A DNA stretch of 64,000 nucleotides from Candidatus Krumholzibacteriota bacterium (GCA_016931295.1 JAFGEZ010000001.1:62001-126000); one strand, 5' to 3'. Positions 8,512 to 16,804 are shown, counted from the stretch's first letter. Notes: a model not told the origin generated them from the letters alone. Numbers and translations: made by a program.

Positions 8512-9486
8512 TCAGATCCCCAGGTCGGGGACCGGCGGGAGGCTGCGCAGATGCTTCGTGGCTTCGCGCTTGCGTTCGAGATCCTTCCAGGCGCGCGCCG
8601 CCTGCCCGGCCTCGAGGCCGAGGGCGGCCGCCGCCTCCTCCACCGTGTGGCCGTGCTCCATCGCGTAGAGGAGCAGGTCCACCTGGTCGTAGGAGAGGCA
8701 GAAGTAGAAGTCCTTGTCGCTCACCGGGAGGCTGTAGGTGTCGGGGCTCGGCGTGCGGGCGAGGACGTCGGCGGGAACGCCGAGATGGCGGCCGATCTCG
8801 AAGACCTGGCTCTTGTAGAGGTCGGTGAGCGGCTCGATGTCGACGCCGCCGTCGCCGAACTTGACGAAGAATCCCTGCGCCGTCTCGGCGCGGTTGGTCG
8901 TGCCGCAGACGATGAAGTAGCGCCGCTCCGCCTCGTAGTAGAGCTGCGTCATCCGGAGCCGCTGCTTGATGTCGTTCGCGGCCATCATCTCGAGGTAGTC
9001 GTCGCGCGAGAGCCGCGCAGAGCGGATCCCGCCGTCGCCGCCGTCCACCTCGAGCCGGTAGGCGCTGATGCGGTCGCGCTCGAGCAGGTCCTGCGGCAAA
9101 ACGAGACGGAAGCGGTAGCCGTCGGCGACGTCGGGGAAGTAGCGCCGCACGACGGCGTCGCGTTTCTCGTAGACGCCGAAGGTCTCGAGGGCGGCGGTGA
9201 TCTCGAACTCGCTGTGTTCGATGCCGAGGCTCTCGATCACCTGGAGGGCGAAGCGCCGGCTGTCGGGGCTCGAGTCGCGTTCGGGCAGGATCACGCCGTG
9301 GACGCGCTCCGCGCCGAGGGCGCGCACGGAGAGGGCCGCGGCGACGGCGGAGTCGATGCCCCCGCTCACCCCGATGACGATCCCCTTGCGGCGGAAGGTG
9401 TTCTTGACCGCGTCCCTGATGAATGCCTCGATCTTCCCGGCCGTCGCGGCCGCGTCGATCCGGAGTACGCCGGCGTCGATCGCCAT
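8512..9486 (-). CDS. NAD synthetase-like amide-forming enzyme
   Basis: A 324-residue ammonia-dependent NadE homologue. The PP-loop SGGIDS is at 41-46 and the family region CGTTNRAETAQGFFVKFGDG followed by DIEPLTDLYKSQV is intact. It is about 50 residues longer than ordinary NadE, with an insertion around residues 105-160 and an extended C-terminus. The family adenylates a carboxylate and displaces AMP with ammonia. Its place between an acyl-AMP ligase and a sugar amidotransferase suggests it could amidate a glycan or acyl substrate instead of making NAD; that is inference and a plain NadE role is not excluded. GGAAAGGAAC precedes the ATG at 9486. Confidence 0.8.
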   Translation of the reverse strand: MAIDAGVLRIDAAATAGKIEAFIRDAVKNTFRRKGIVIGVSGGIDSAVAAALSVRALGAERVHGVILPERDSSPDSRRFALQVIESLGIEHSEFEITAALETFGVYEKRDAVVRRYFPDVADGYRFRLVLPQDLLERDRISAYRLEVDGGDGGIRSARLSRDDYLEMMAANDIKQRLRMTQLYYEAERRYFIVCGTTNRAETAQGFFVKFGDGGVDIEPLTDLYKSQVFEIGRHLGVPADVLARTPSPDTYSLPVSDKDFYFCLSYDQVDLLLYAMEHGHTVEEAAAALGLEAGQAARAWKDLERKREATKHLRSLPPVPDLGI

Positions 9487-9524
9487 GATTTGTTCCTTTC
9501 CCGCCCGGCCGCGGCCGGGCGCCC

Positions 9525-11066
9525 TTACGCGAGTCCCTTCGTCGTGATCTTGCCCGTCGTCGTCTTCGGGAGCGCGTCCCTGAATTCGACGATCGACGGG
9601 ATCATGAAATCCTCGAGGTGCGCCTTGCAGTGGGCGAGCACGTCCTTCTCGCCGATCGCCGAGCCCTCGCGGCGGACGACGAAGAGCTTGATCGCCTCGC
9701 CGAGGATCTCGTCGGGCACGCCGACGACGGCCGCCTCGACGACTCCCTCCATCGCGTAGACGACCCCCTCGATCTCCTTCGGGCTCACCTTCTCGCCACG
9801 GCTCTTGATGATGTCGTCGCGGCGCGAGACGAAGTAGAGGAACCCCTCCTCGTCCATCCGGAAGAGGTCGCCCGTGTAGAGCACCTTCTCCCACGGCCAT
9901 TTCCCCGGGCGGAGCCGCGCCGCGGTCTCCTCGGGGAGCTCCCAGTAGCCCTGCATCACGTTGGCGCCGCGGACGACGAGCTCGCCGATCCTGTCCGGCT
10001 CCTCGATTTTCTCGCCCGCCTCGTCGACGAGCCACACCTGCTCGTTCGGCATCCCGCGGCCCACCGATTCCGGGCGGCGGTCGAGCTCCGCCGGCGGGAG
10101 AAAGGAGACGCGCTTGCACTCGGTGAGGCCGTACATCGAGTAGATGTCCGCGCCGGGAAAGAGTCCGCGCAGGCCGGTGATGTGGCTGACCGGCAGGGCG
10201 GCCGCCGTGTTGGTGATGTAGCGCAGGTCGGGGAACGCCTCGTTGCGGATCTCCTCCATCTGGAGGAGGATCGCCGAGATCGTCGGGACGATCGGGAAGC
10301 CGGTCGCGCGCTCCTCGCGGAGCAGGTTGACGACGGCCCACGGGTAGAGGAATGACCGCTCGAGTATCAGCGCGCCGCCGAACCGGGCCGCCATGATCGC
10401 CTGGTAGAGGCCGTAGTCGAAGGAGAGGGGCAGCACGGAGAGGATGCGGTCCTCCGGCGTGTTCTCGAGGTAGGTGGTGATCGATGTCGCGGCGGAGACC
10501 ATGTTGCGGTGGGTCAGCATGACCCCCTTCGGGTTCCCCGTCGTGCCCGATGTGTAGATGAGTGCCGCCAAGTCGATGTCGATCGTGTTCAGGGGCGGCT
10601 GCGCGCCGGGTTGCCCGGCGAGGGTCTCCTCCCACGGCAGGGGCGCGGGCGCGTCGGCCGGCGGCGGCGGCAGGGCGGGGCCCGCCGCGAGAATCGCCTT
10701 CAGCGAACAAACGCCCTCGACGGCCCGGCCGACGGTCCGCCATTTCCCCGAATGGGTGATGAGGGCCGCGGCCCTACAGTTGTCGAGGATGTAGCGGATC
10801 TTCTCCCGCTTCGTCGTGGGGTTGATCACGAGGAAGACGGCGCCGGCCTTGAGGATCCCCCAGATCGAGACGACCGCCTCGGGGGAGTTGTCCATCAAAA
10901 CGGCCACGCGGTCGCCCTCGGCGACGCCGCACGCGAGAAGGGCGTTCGCGAGCCGGTTCGCCGCGACGTCGATCTCCCGGTAGGAGAGGCGGCGCTGGCC
11001 CGCGACAAGGGCCTCCTTCCCGGGGTGCCGCGCGGCGCTCTCTTCCAGAAATTCCTGCAGAAGCAT
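9525..11066 (-). CDS. Acyl-CoA/acyl-ACP ligase (AMP-forming)
   Basis: A 513-residue ANL-superfamily enzyme that activates a carboxylic acid as acyl-AMP and passes it to a thiol. All core motifs are present: IYTSGTTGNPKGVMLTH (phosphate loop), YGLTECKR, YTGDLFRMDEEG, the hinge FVSRRDDIIKSRGEKVSP, and the C-terminal PKTTTGKI with the adenylation lysine. It resembles the ligase that accompanies exosortase A systems. The carrier-protein gene 37 bases upstream is its likely acceptor. The next gene downstream encodes the NadE-like enzyme in the same operon. Confidence 0.88.
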   Translation of the reverse strand: MLLQEFLEESAARHPGKEALVAGQRRLSYREIDVAANRLANALLACGVAEGDRVAVLMDNSPEAVVSIWGILKAGAVFLVINPTTKREKIRYILDNCRAAALITHSGKWRTVGRAVEGVCSLKAILAAGPALPPPPADAPAPLPWEETLAGQPGAQPPLNTIDIDLAALIYTSGTTGNPKGVMLTHRNMVSAATSITTYLENTPEDRILSVLPLSFDYGLYQAIMAARFGGALILERSFLYPWAVVNLLREERATGFPIVPTISAILLQMEEIRNEAFPDLRYITNTAAALPVSHITGLRGLFPGADIYSMYGLTECKRVSFLPPAELDRRPESVGRGMPNEQVWLVDEAGEKIEEPDRIGELVVRGANVMQGYWELPEETAARLRPGKWPWEKVLYTGDLFRMDEEGFLYFVSRRDDIIKSRGEKVSPKEIEGVVYAMEGVVEAAVVGVPDEILGEAIKLFVVRREGSAIGEKDVLAHCKAHLEDFMIPSIVEFRDALPKTTTGKITTKGLA

Positions 11067-11103
11067 GGTCAGTCCGTACCCGTCCGTGGCCGTGGACGCC
11101 GCG

Positions 11104-11346
11104 TCATCGTTTGCGCTCGATGTATGCGGCGATCCGTTCGATCGAATCGAAATTCTCCGGGACGAGTTCCTCGTCCTTCACGTCGAAGCCGAATTCGTCC
11201 TCGACGAATCCGACGACCTCGAGGATGCCGGTCGAGTCGATGATCCCCGACTCCAGGAAGGAATCGCCGTCCTTCAACGACCCGTCGTCCGTGCCGAAGA
11301 GGAAGTTGTCGACGATGAATCCCCGAATCTGTGTCTTCGTATCCAA
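11104..11346 (-). CDS. Acyl carrier protein
   Basis: An 80-residue acyl carrier protein. Ser38 in ESGIIDSTG is the phosphopantetheine attachment site and the acidic four-helix pattern is complete. I chose the TTG at 11346 because GGGAGG sits six bases upstream; a longer in-frame start at 11388 adds an unrelated Pro/Arg-rich leader. It is the first gene of the ACP, acyl-AMP ligase, NadE-like and amidotransferase operon, so it most likely carries the acyl group activated by the ligase. It is distinct from the housekeeping fatty-acid ACP, as no other fatty-acid genes are near. Confidence 0.85.
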   Translation of the reverse strand: MDTKTQIRGFIVDNFLFGTDDGSLKDGDSFLESGIIDSTGILEVVGFVEDEFGFDVKDEELVPENFDSIERIAAYIERKR

Positions 11347-11386
11347 CGGATCCTCCCGTGTTCTGTGCGGTGTGAGTGGACGAGTC

Positions 11387-11416
11387 ATTGTGCCCCGCGC
11401 CGCGGCGGGATGTCAA
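11387..11416 (-). promoter_or_regulatory. Candidate promoter of the ACP operon
   Basis: On the minus strand TTGACA (11416-11411) and CACAAT (11392-11387) are 18 bases apart and lie about 40 bases before the TTG start. The -35 is perfect and the -10 is fair. Confidence 0.5.
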
Positions 11417-11474
11417 TTCTCAATGAGGCGAGGAAATGCAAGAACGGTACCAGAAAACGCAATGCCGCGAGGGG

Positions 11475-12596
11475 TCAGCGCTTCCAGCGCGCATCGGCGC
11501 GGCCCGCGGCCCACCGGAACAGCCCGGCGACGGCGGCGGCGTTGAGGGAGACGAAGACGGAGAGGAAGGAAAAAAGCCGGTTGCGGCGGAGGGCCGGCAT
11601 GAAACTGGCGGCGGCGCCGGCAACCCAGCAGGCCGCCTGCGCCCAGAAGAAGGCGCGGAAGAGCGGTCTCGGCATGAGGGCCGACGAGAAGAGCAGCAAC
11701 AAGAGCGCCCACGGGACGAGGAGCCGGAAGAGCTTGTGCGAGACGGCCTGCGGGAAGATCCGGTCGCGACGCGGATCGAGGAGCCACAGGTTCCGCGCGA
11801 AGGTCTGGTAGTTGCCGGCGAGGGTCCGCGTCTTGCGGCGGAACTCGTGTGCGATCGCGTCGGCGGGGTCGTCCCACGCGACGGCCGCCGGCTCGAAGAC
11901 GACACGGTAGCCGCGGCGGAAGCCCTGGAGGGGGATCTCGACGTCGTCGAGGATCGTGTCGTCGGGGATGGGGAGGATGAGCTCGCGGCGCGCCGCGTAG
12001 ATCGCCCCGGTGACGCCGAGGGTGGAGTCGACGTCGCTCTCGGCCCGCCGCAGCAGCTTCTCGTAGCGCCAGTAGAGGCCGATGCTCTCGCCCGTCTCCT
12101 CGCCGGCCCGCCGGAAGACGAGCTCTCCGCTCACCGCGCCCACGGCGGGATCGGCGAAATTCCTGACGAGCGCGCGCACCGCGCCGGGCTCCCACATCTG
12201 GCGGACGTCGGAGAAGACAACGATCCCCTCTTCGATCGAGGCGAGCGCGCGGTTCAGTTGCGCTGGCTTGCCCCGGTTCGTGTCGTCGACGATCGCCTCG
12301 ATGTCCCCGCGCCCGCGGAGGATCTCCCCCGTGCGGTCGGTCGAGCCGTCGGAGACGACGATCGCCCTGAAGCGGTCAACCGGATAATCGAGGGCGGCGA
12401 TGTTTTCGAGCTTCGCCTCGATGCGCGACTCCTCGTCGAAGGCGACGACGATCATCGTCACCGGCGGCAGGGGATCGTTTTCGCGGGCCGCGGGCGGGTG
12501 GCCGGCGAGGCGCGCGGCGATGAGGATGAGCAGCGGATAGAGGGCATACGTGTAGAGAACGAAGATCAGCGATGCCCAGAAGAGAAGAGCGGTCAT
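11475..12596 (-). CDS. Glycosyltransferase family 2, membrane-anchored
   Basis: A 373-residue GT2 enzyme of the cellulose-synthase-like type. One membrane segment at about residues 3-25 is followed by the catalytic domain: TMIVVAFDEESRIEAKL, VVSDGSTDRT (donor Asp), VDDTNRGKPAQLNRAL, FSDVRQMWEP (DxD-like position), VTGAIYAARREL and QGFRRGYRVVFEP with a QxxR-like end near RRKTRTLAGN. Two or three further hydrophobic segments end the protein. The ATG at 12596 follows GGGAAAC. It is the last gene of the operon that begins with the outer-membrane protein at 15539. Confidence 0.85.
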   Translation of the reverse strand: MTALLFWASLIFVLYTYALYPLLILIAARLAGHPPAARENDPLPPVTMIVVAFDEESRIEAKLENIAALDYPVDRFRAIVVSDGSTDRTGEILRGRGDIEAIVDDTNRGKPAQLNRALASIEEGIVVFSDVRQMWEPGAVRALVRNFADPAVGAVSGELVFRRAGEETGESIGLYWRYEKLLRRAESDVDSTLGVTGAIYAARRELILPIPDDTILDDVEIPLQGFRRGYRVVFEPAAVAWDDPADAIAHEFRRKTRTLAGNYQTFARNLWLLDPRRDRIFPQAVSHKLFRLLVPWALLLLLFSSALMPRPLFRAFFWAQAACWVAGAAASFMPALRRNRLFSFLSVFVSLNAAAVAGLFRWAAGRADARWKR

Positions 12597-12622
12597 GTTT
12601 CCCGTTTCCCCCGGCCCGCCGG

Positions 12623-13273
12623 TCAGAAGGAGCCGTTCAGGAAGGGATTCCCCCGTTTTTCCTCCCCGATCGTCGTGTCGGGGCCGTGCCCGCAGTAGAC
12701 GATCGTCTCGTCGGGAAGGGTGAAGAGCTCCGTTCTGATCGAATAGAGCAGCGTCTCGAGATCGCCTCCCTGCAGGTCGGTCCGGCCGATCGAGCGCCGG
12801 AAGAGCGCGTCGCCGACGAGGACGCGGCCGCCGAAGACGAAGGAGACCGATCCCGGCGAGTGGCCGGGGGTGAAGAGGACGCGCCCGGCGACCTCGCCGA
12901 CGACGAGCGGCTCGCCGGGAACGATCTCCCGGCCGATCTCCGGCGCCTCGATCTCGCCGAGGCCCCAGTAGGGCGCCTCGCTCACCGAGATCGCGATCAT
13001 CTCCCGCGCCGCCGCGTGGACGGCGAAGGGCGCATCCCACCGCCGGCAGAGCCCTGCCGCCGCGGCGAAGTGGTCGCCGTGGCCATGCGTGCACAGCACC
13101 TGCTCGACGGCGAGCCCGCGCGATTCGACGAGCGCCTCGATGAGCCCGGGGTCCCCGCCCGGGTCGACGACGATGGCGCGTTTCGTTTCGGGGCAGGAAA
13201 CGACGTAGCAGTTCGTCGACAGCGGGCCGACGACGAGCTGCTCGATCGTCGCCTTCCGTCCGGTGTCATCCAT
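12623..13273 (-). CDS. Metallo-beta-lactamase-fold hydrolase (GloB-like)
   Basis: A 216-residue MBL-fold enzyme with the binuclear metal motif CTHGHGDHFAAAAG, then FTPGHSPGSVSF, VGDALFRRSIGR and the C-terminal CGHG. This pattern fits the hydroxyacylglutathione-hydrolase-like group, which cleaves thioesters or related small substrates; the actual substrate is unknown. The ATG at 13273 follows GGGAGAGGAAC and overlaps the end of the ferredoxin gene by eight bases, so the two are translationally coupled. Confidence 0.85.
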   Translation of the reverse strand: MDDTGRKATIEQLVVGPLSTNCYVVSCPETKRAIVVDPGGDPGLIEALVESRGLAVEQVLCTHGHGDHFAAAAGLCRRWDAPFAVHAAAREMIAISVSEAPYWGLGEIEAPEIGREIVPGEPLVVGEVAGRVLFTPGHSPGSVSFVFGGRVLVGDALFRRSIGRTDLQGGDLETLLYSIRTELFTLPDETIVYCGHGPDTTIGEEKRGNPFLNGSF

Positions 13274-13547
13274 CGTGTTCCTCTCCCGGGATCCCGTCCG
13301 GCGGGAATCCCCCGTCCGCGTCGGGGCAGACGAGGGCTCCCGTCGGACACACAAGAGCCGCCTGCCCGCAGGGGCGGCATCGTCCGGGGAACACGACGAG
13401 CGCATCCCCCATGACAATGAGCGCGTGTCTCGGGCAGACGGCAGAACAAGCGCCACAGACCGCGCATCTCGCGCGGTCCACGCGGACGGTCGCGGGCCGC
13501 CCGGCGGAGATTCCATTATACCCGGTTTCGGTTCTCCGCGCAATCAT
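13266..13547 (-). CDS. Small ferredoxin with one complete and one altered cluster motif
   Basis: A 93-residue iron-sulfur protein. The first motif has all four cysteines (C28, C31, C34, C38; CAVCGACSAVCP). The second reads CRPCGQAALVCP: C57, C60 and C67 are present but Ala63 replaces the third cysteine, and an extra C74 lies nearby. It may therefore bind one [4Fe-4S] and one [3Fe-4S] cluster, or use C74. It lies directly after the geranylgeranyl-reductase-like gene and is its likely electron donor. AAGGG precedes the ATG. Confidence 0.75.
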   Translation of the reverse strand: MIARRTETGYNGISAGRPATVRVDRARCAVCGACSAVCPRHALIVMGDALVVFPGRCRPCGQAALVCPTGALVCPDADGGFPPDGIPGEEHDG

Positions 13548-13557
13548 ATCGAACCCT

Positions 13558-14763
13558 TCAGCGCCGGGGCCGCCGGCGGCAGAGGCGCGCGAGCCGCGCG
13601 AGGAGCGCCGGCCGGGCGATGACGATCGCCGCGACCATCAGCGCGGGGCGGACGCCGCCGCGGTGGAAGACGCCCGGAAAGGACGCGACGCGGCCGATGA
13701 TCGCGTCGGCCTCGTCGTCGTCGAGCGCGTAGAAGATCCTCGCGGCCAGCCAGAAGCGCTCGTTGGACGCGCCGACCGTGCGCTTCCAGCGCCGGGTGTA
13801 TCCCGCCAGCGCCTTCGCCGTCGCCGCGCCGGGCCCGGCGGCCAGGATCGCATCGGCGGCCATGTCGGCGCCCTCGAGGGCGTTGACGATCCCCCCGCCG
13901 GAAAAGGGGTTGTTCTGGTGTCCCGCCTCGCCGACGACGAGGTACCCGTCGGTCGCGAGCGAGGAGAGCCCCCGCGCCACGGCGCACCCGCCGACGATCC
14001 GTCGCATCCGGGCGGCGTCGGGGCAGCGCCGCGAGAGGAAGACCTCGAGGAAGGAGGCGGCGGTCTGTCCGCCTGCGAGAAGCGGATCGATTCCCACGCC
14101 GACGTTCGCCAGCCGGTCGCCCTTGGGAAAGACCCACGCGTAGCCGCCGGGGGCGATTTCGCGGCCGAGGTGGAATTCGATCATCCGTTCGCCGACGTCG
14201 ATCCCCTCGACGAGTTCCTGCGCGCAGGAGAAGACCTCCTCCGGCCTGAAGGGCCCCTTGAGTTTTGCCCATTGCGGGGAAAGGGCCTCGACGCCGTCGG
14301 CCCCCGCCGTCACGCGGGCGCGCACCTCGTAGTCGCGTCCGGCGCCGAGATCGCGGACGACGAGCCCGGCGACGCGCCCCTTTTCGACGAGAAGGCGCAT
14401 CGCCTGGTGGCCGGTGCGCAGTTCAACCCCCGCTGCGACGGCGTGTTCGGCGAGCCGGAGATCGAAGCGTTCGCGGTCGACGACGAGACCGACGCCGGGC
14501 GTGCGCGACCGGAGGGTCCGTCCGTTTGGCGCGACGATCAGGACGCCGTCGATGGGAGAGCAGACGATGGAGTCGTCGAGGTCGAGGTAGCGTTCCACCT
14601 CGCTGCGCGGCCCGACGGCCTCGGCGCAGCGCACGGGATAGCCCACGCGGGAGCGCTTCTCGAGAAGGAGCACGCGGCGACCGCCGTCGGCGGTCCGCCG
14701 CGCGAGACGCGAGCCGGCGGGACCGGCGCCGATGACGGCGACGTCGACTTCGGTCGTTTCCAT
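13558..14763 (-). CDS. Geranylgeranyl reductase-family flavoprotein
   Basis: A 401-residue FAD-dependent oxidoreductase. The N-terminal dinucleotide fold is VAVIGAGPAGSRLA, followed by LLLEKRSRVGYPVRCAEAV, which matches the geranylgeranyl reductase family (PxRCxE region), and later GEAGHQNNPFSGGGI for the FAD ribityl site. The family reduces double bonds in polyprenyl chains of lipids or quinones. The start ATG overlaps the stop of the outer-membrane protein gene by one base (TGATG), indicating coupling, and the ferredoxin follows after ten bases. Reduction of a polyprenyl carrier or lipid in the envelope is a reasonable inference. Confidence 0.82.
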   Translation of the reverse strand: METTEVDVAVIGAGPAGSRLARRTADGGRRVLLLEKRSRVGYPVRCAEAVGPRSEVERYLDLDDSIVCSPIDGVLIVAPNGRTLRSRTPGVGLVVDRERFDLRLAEHAVAAGVELRTGHQAMRLLVEKGRVAGLVVRDLGAGRDYEVRARVTAGADGVEALSPQWAKLKGPFRPEEVFSCAQELVEGIDVGERMIEFHLGREIAPGGYAWVFPKGDRLANVGVGIDPLLAGGQTAASFLEVFLSRRCPDAARMRRIVGGCAVARGLSSLATDGYLVVGEAGHQNNPFSGGGIVNALEGADMAADAILAAGPGAATAKALAGYTRRWKRTVGASNERFWLAARIFYALDDDEADAIIGRVASFPGVFHRGGVRPALMVAAIVIARPALLARLARLCRRRPRR

Positions 14764-15539
14764 CAGAAGTGGTAGTTCGCGGTCAGGCCGAGACTGAACC
14801 CGGCGTAGTCCAGGTCGAAATTGCCTCCGCCCAGTCCGACGTGATGGCTGATCCTGCTCTGGGCCATCTGGTACCGTCCCTCGAGAGAGGCGGACCACTT
14901 GTTGGACATGTAGTAGACCATGCCGAACTCGCCGTGCAGTCCCGCCTGGAAGGAGGTCTTCTCGATGTTCTCCGCGTCGTTCTCGTAGGGCCGGCCGTCG
15001 GACGTGCTCTCCGTGTCGAGTTTCACGATGGGGATCACCCCGGCGAATCCGCCGCCGGCGTACGGGGAGAAGGTGCGCACCTGCGGCTCCATGAAGTAGT
15101 AGAGGAACCCGATCTCGATCGAGAAGAGGTACGCCTTGAGCGTGCGGTCCACCTCGAGGGGGATGACGGCCGAGGTGTCGGCCTGCGTGACCTGGTTGAG
15201 GTACTCGCCGTAGGAATCGAGGCCGAGATAGGAGAAGGTGCCGCTCATCCGGATCACGTGGTTGGGCGAGACGCGGCGCTCGTAGCCGAGGCGGAAGAAG
15301 GGCGAGTTCTCCCAGGATTCGTACGTCTCGAAACCGGCCCGCAGCGTCGCCCACGTGTCGAGATGCTGCATCAGCTTCTCGGCGTCCGGCCCGTCGAGGA
15401 ATCCGACGCTGACCGAGAAGGCGTTGTTGGGGATGGGGCCGAAGTACTTCTTCTTCTTGAAGAGGGGGGGCGCCGCCAGGCACTGGGCGGCGAAGACCGC
15501 GAGGACGAACGCGGCGACGATCGGGGCGTATCGTTTCAT
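14763..15539 (-). CDS. Outer-membrane beta-barrel protein
   Basis: A 258-residue exported protein: signal peptide 1-22 (ending in QCLA), then alternating amphipathic strands such as FFRLGYERRV, VIRMSGTFSYLGL, LFSIEIGFLYYF and the terminal strand FSLGLTANYHF. The C-terminal Phe is the usual outer-membrane assembly signal. The pattern resembles small porin-like or OmpW/opacity-type barrels but no exact family is clear. The ATG at 15539 follows AGGAG. It is the first gene of a five-gene operon (barrel, flavoprotein, ferredoxin, MBL hydrolase, GT2). Confidence 0.75.
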   Translation of the reverse strand: MKRYAPIVAAFVLAVFAAQCLAAPPLFKKKKYFGPIPNNAFSVSVGFLDGPDAEKLMQHLDTWATLRAGFETYESWENSPFFRLGYERRVSPNHVIRMSGTFSYLGLDSYGEYLNQVTQADTSAVIPLEVDRTLKAYLFSIEIGFLYYFMEPQVRTFSPYAGGGFAGVIPIVKLDTESTSDGRPYENDAENIEKTSFQAGLHGEFGMVYYMSNKWSASLEGRYQMAQSRISHHVGLGGGNFDLDYAGFSLGLTANYHF

Positions 15540-15587
15540 CGGTTCTCCTGTCTTCTGACCTGTCACCTGCATGGCCGCTGCACTGGA

Positions 15588-15616
15588 AATGTAATCATTC
15601 GGACGGGAGATGTCAA
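15588..15616 (-). promoter_or_regulatory. Sigma-70-type promoter of the outer-membrane-protein operon
   Basis: On the minus strand TTGACA (15616-15611) and TACATT (15593-15588) are 17 bases apart, about 50 bases before the ATG at 15539. Confidence 0.65.
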
Positions 15617-15721
15617 TTAAGCATAGCCCCGTCAACGGGTTCCGGAGTCCCCCGCCGTTTCGCCGCGTTTTCCGGCGGCCTGCTCTTTCCGCGAAGCCGC
15701 CGTCCGGGCCGCCAACTCGCC

Positions 15722-16069
15722 TCAGTCGGCCGGGACGAGGCAGAGGAAGGCCAGAACGGCGTCGCCCGTATTCATGAACGAGTGCTCGCTGCCGCCCGGC
15801 ACGAAGACGACCCGCCCGGGCGCGATCGGGTGCTTTGCCCCCTCGAAGAGGAGCGTCCCCGTCCCCTCGAGTACGTAGACCTCGTGTTCCCAGTCGTGCG
15901 CGTGCCGCGGCGTCCGGCCTCCCGGCGCGATCTCGAAGAGGCGCATGTGGAAGCGCTCGGCGCCGTCCTCCGCGGCGATCAGCCAGCGGATCGTCACGTC
16001 CCGCGCTCCCTCCGCGGTCACCGGGCTCGCCTCGATCGAGCGCGCATCGACGTTCTTGAATGTCGCCAT
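15722..16069 (-). CDS. Cupin-domain protein
   Basis: A 115-residue single-domain cupin. Motif 1 is PGGRTPRHAHDWEHEVYVLEG, giving the metal-binding H-x-H-x3-E pattern, and motif 2 is VFVPGGSEHSFMN with the final His. Such proteins bind a divalent metal and may be isomerases, dioxygenases or sensors; nothing selects among these here. The ATG at 16069 follows AAAGGAC. It is divergent from the tyrosine phosphatase gene. Confidence 0.8.
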   Translation of the reverse strand: MATFKNVDARSIEASPVTAEGARDVTIRWLIAAEDGAERFHMRLFEIAPGGRTPRHAHDWEHEVYVLEGTGTLLFEGAKHPIAPGRVVFVPGGSEHSFMNTGDAVLAFLCLVPAD

Positions 16070-16126
16070 GCCGTGTCCTTTCGTCGCGGTCATCGGTCGT
16101 CGCCGCCCGGCCGGCGGCGTGACGGT

Positions 16127-16156
16127 ATGATACGATGCCGCCGGCGAGCGAAACAA
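16127..16156 (-). promoter_or_regulatory. Candidate promoter of the cupin gene
   Basis: On the minus strand TTGTTT and TATCAT are 18 bases apart (16156-16127), about 50 bases before the cupin ATG. Confidence 0.4.
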
Positions 16157-16175
16157 GACGATTCCGCCGGGGCGC

Positions 16176-16205
16176 TTGACAGCCGGCCGAGGGGGCCGCT
16201 ATCGT
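16176..16205 (+). promoter_or_regulatory. Candidate promoter of the tyrosine phosphatase gene
   Basis: TTGACA at 16176-16181 and TATCGT at 16200-16205 are 18 bases apart and lie about 40 bases before the ATG at 16244. Confidence 0.5.
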
Positions 16206-16243
16206 GGGGCGGCGCCGGCTGCGTCGCCGGCAAAGGGGGCTCG

Positions 16244-16723
16244 ATGATACGGATCCTGTTCGTCTGCACGGGGAATACCTGCCGCAGCCCGATGGCCGAG
16301 GCGCTTTTGCGCGCACGGCTCGCCGACGGGCGCGGCGGCCGCGTGTCCGTCTCCTCGGCCGGGATCGCGGCCGGCGACGGCGCGGAGGCGGCCGGCCTCG
16401 CCGTCCGGGCGCTCGGCGAGCGCGGGATCGACCTGTCCGGGCACCGGGCGCGTCTCCTCACCCGCGCGCTCGTCGACGGGGCGGATCTCGTCGTCGCCCT
16501 CGCCGTCCGCCATCGCGAGGCGATCCTCCGGCTCGCGCCCGGGGCCGCCGGCAAGGTCATCCTCCTCGGCGCGCTCGACGAGGCGCGCGCCGAAACCGAT
16601 GTCGCCGACCCGATCGGGGGCGACCTCGACGCGTATCGCCGTTCCCGCGACGAGATCGACGCCCTCGTCGCCGGGCTGACGGCCATCCTGCGGGACAGGT
16701 TCAATATCGATAATGAGTTATGA
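16244..16723 (+). CDS. Low-molecular-weight protein-tyrosine/arginine phosphatase
   Basis: A 159-residue LMW-PTP. The phosphate loop CTGNTCRS starts at residue 8 with nucleophile Cys8 and Arg14, and the general-acid region reads DVADPIGGD. The loop sequence with the conserved Thr after Asn is shared with the YwlE/Wzb-like group, so the substrate could be phosphotyrosine on a polysaccharide kinase or phosphoarginine. The ATG at 16244 follows AAAGGGGG. No cognate tyrosine kinase is in the window. Confidence 0.85.
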   Translation: MIRILFVCTGNTCRSPMAEALLRARLADGRGGRVSVSSAGIAAGDGAEAAGLAVRALGERGIDLSGHRARLLTRALVDGADLVVALAVRHREAILRLAPGAAGKVILLGALDEARAETDVADPIGGDLDAYRRSRDEIDALVAGLTAILRDRFNIDNEL

Positions 16724-16804
16724 AGCAAGGTGCGCCGGCCGCACCGCCGCCGACGCCCGGAATTTAGATATGCTGGATTTACCGGCGGAAAACGAATTTT
16801 CGGG

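Noticed and set aside
5554-9759. A very long open frame (about 1,400 codons) on the plus strand
   Set aside because: It is Arg/Ala-rich without motifs, out of frame with the hydrolase and antisense to the amidotransferase and NadE-like genes. GC-rich codon bias creates such shadows.
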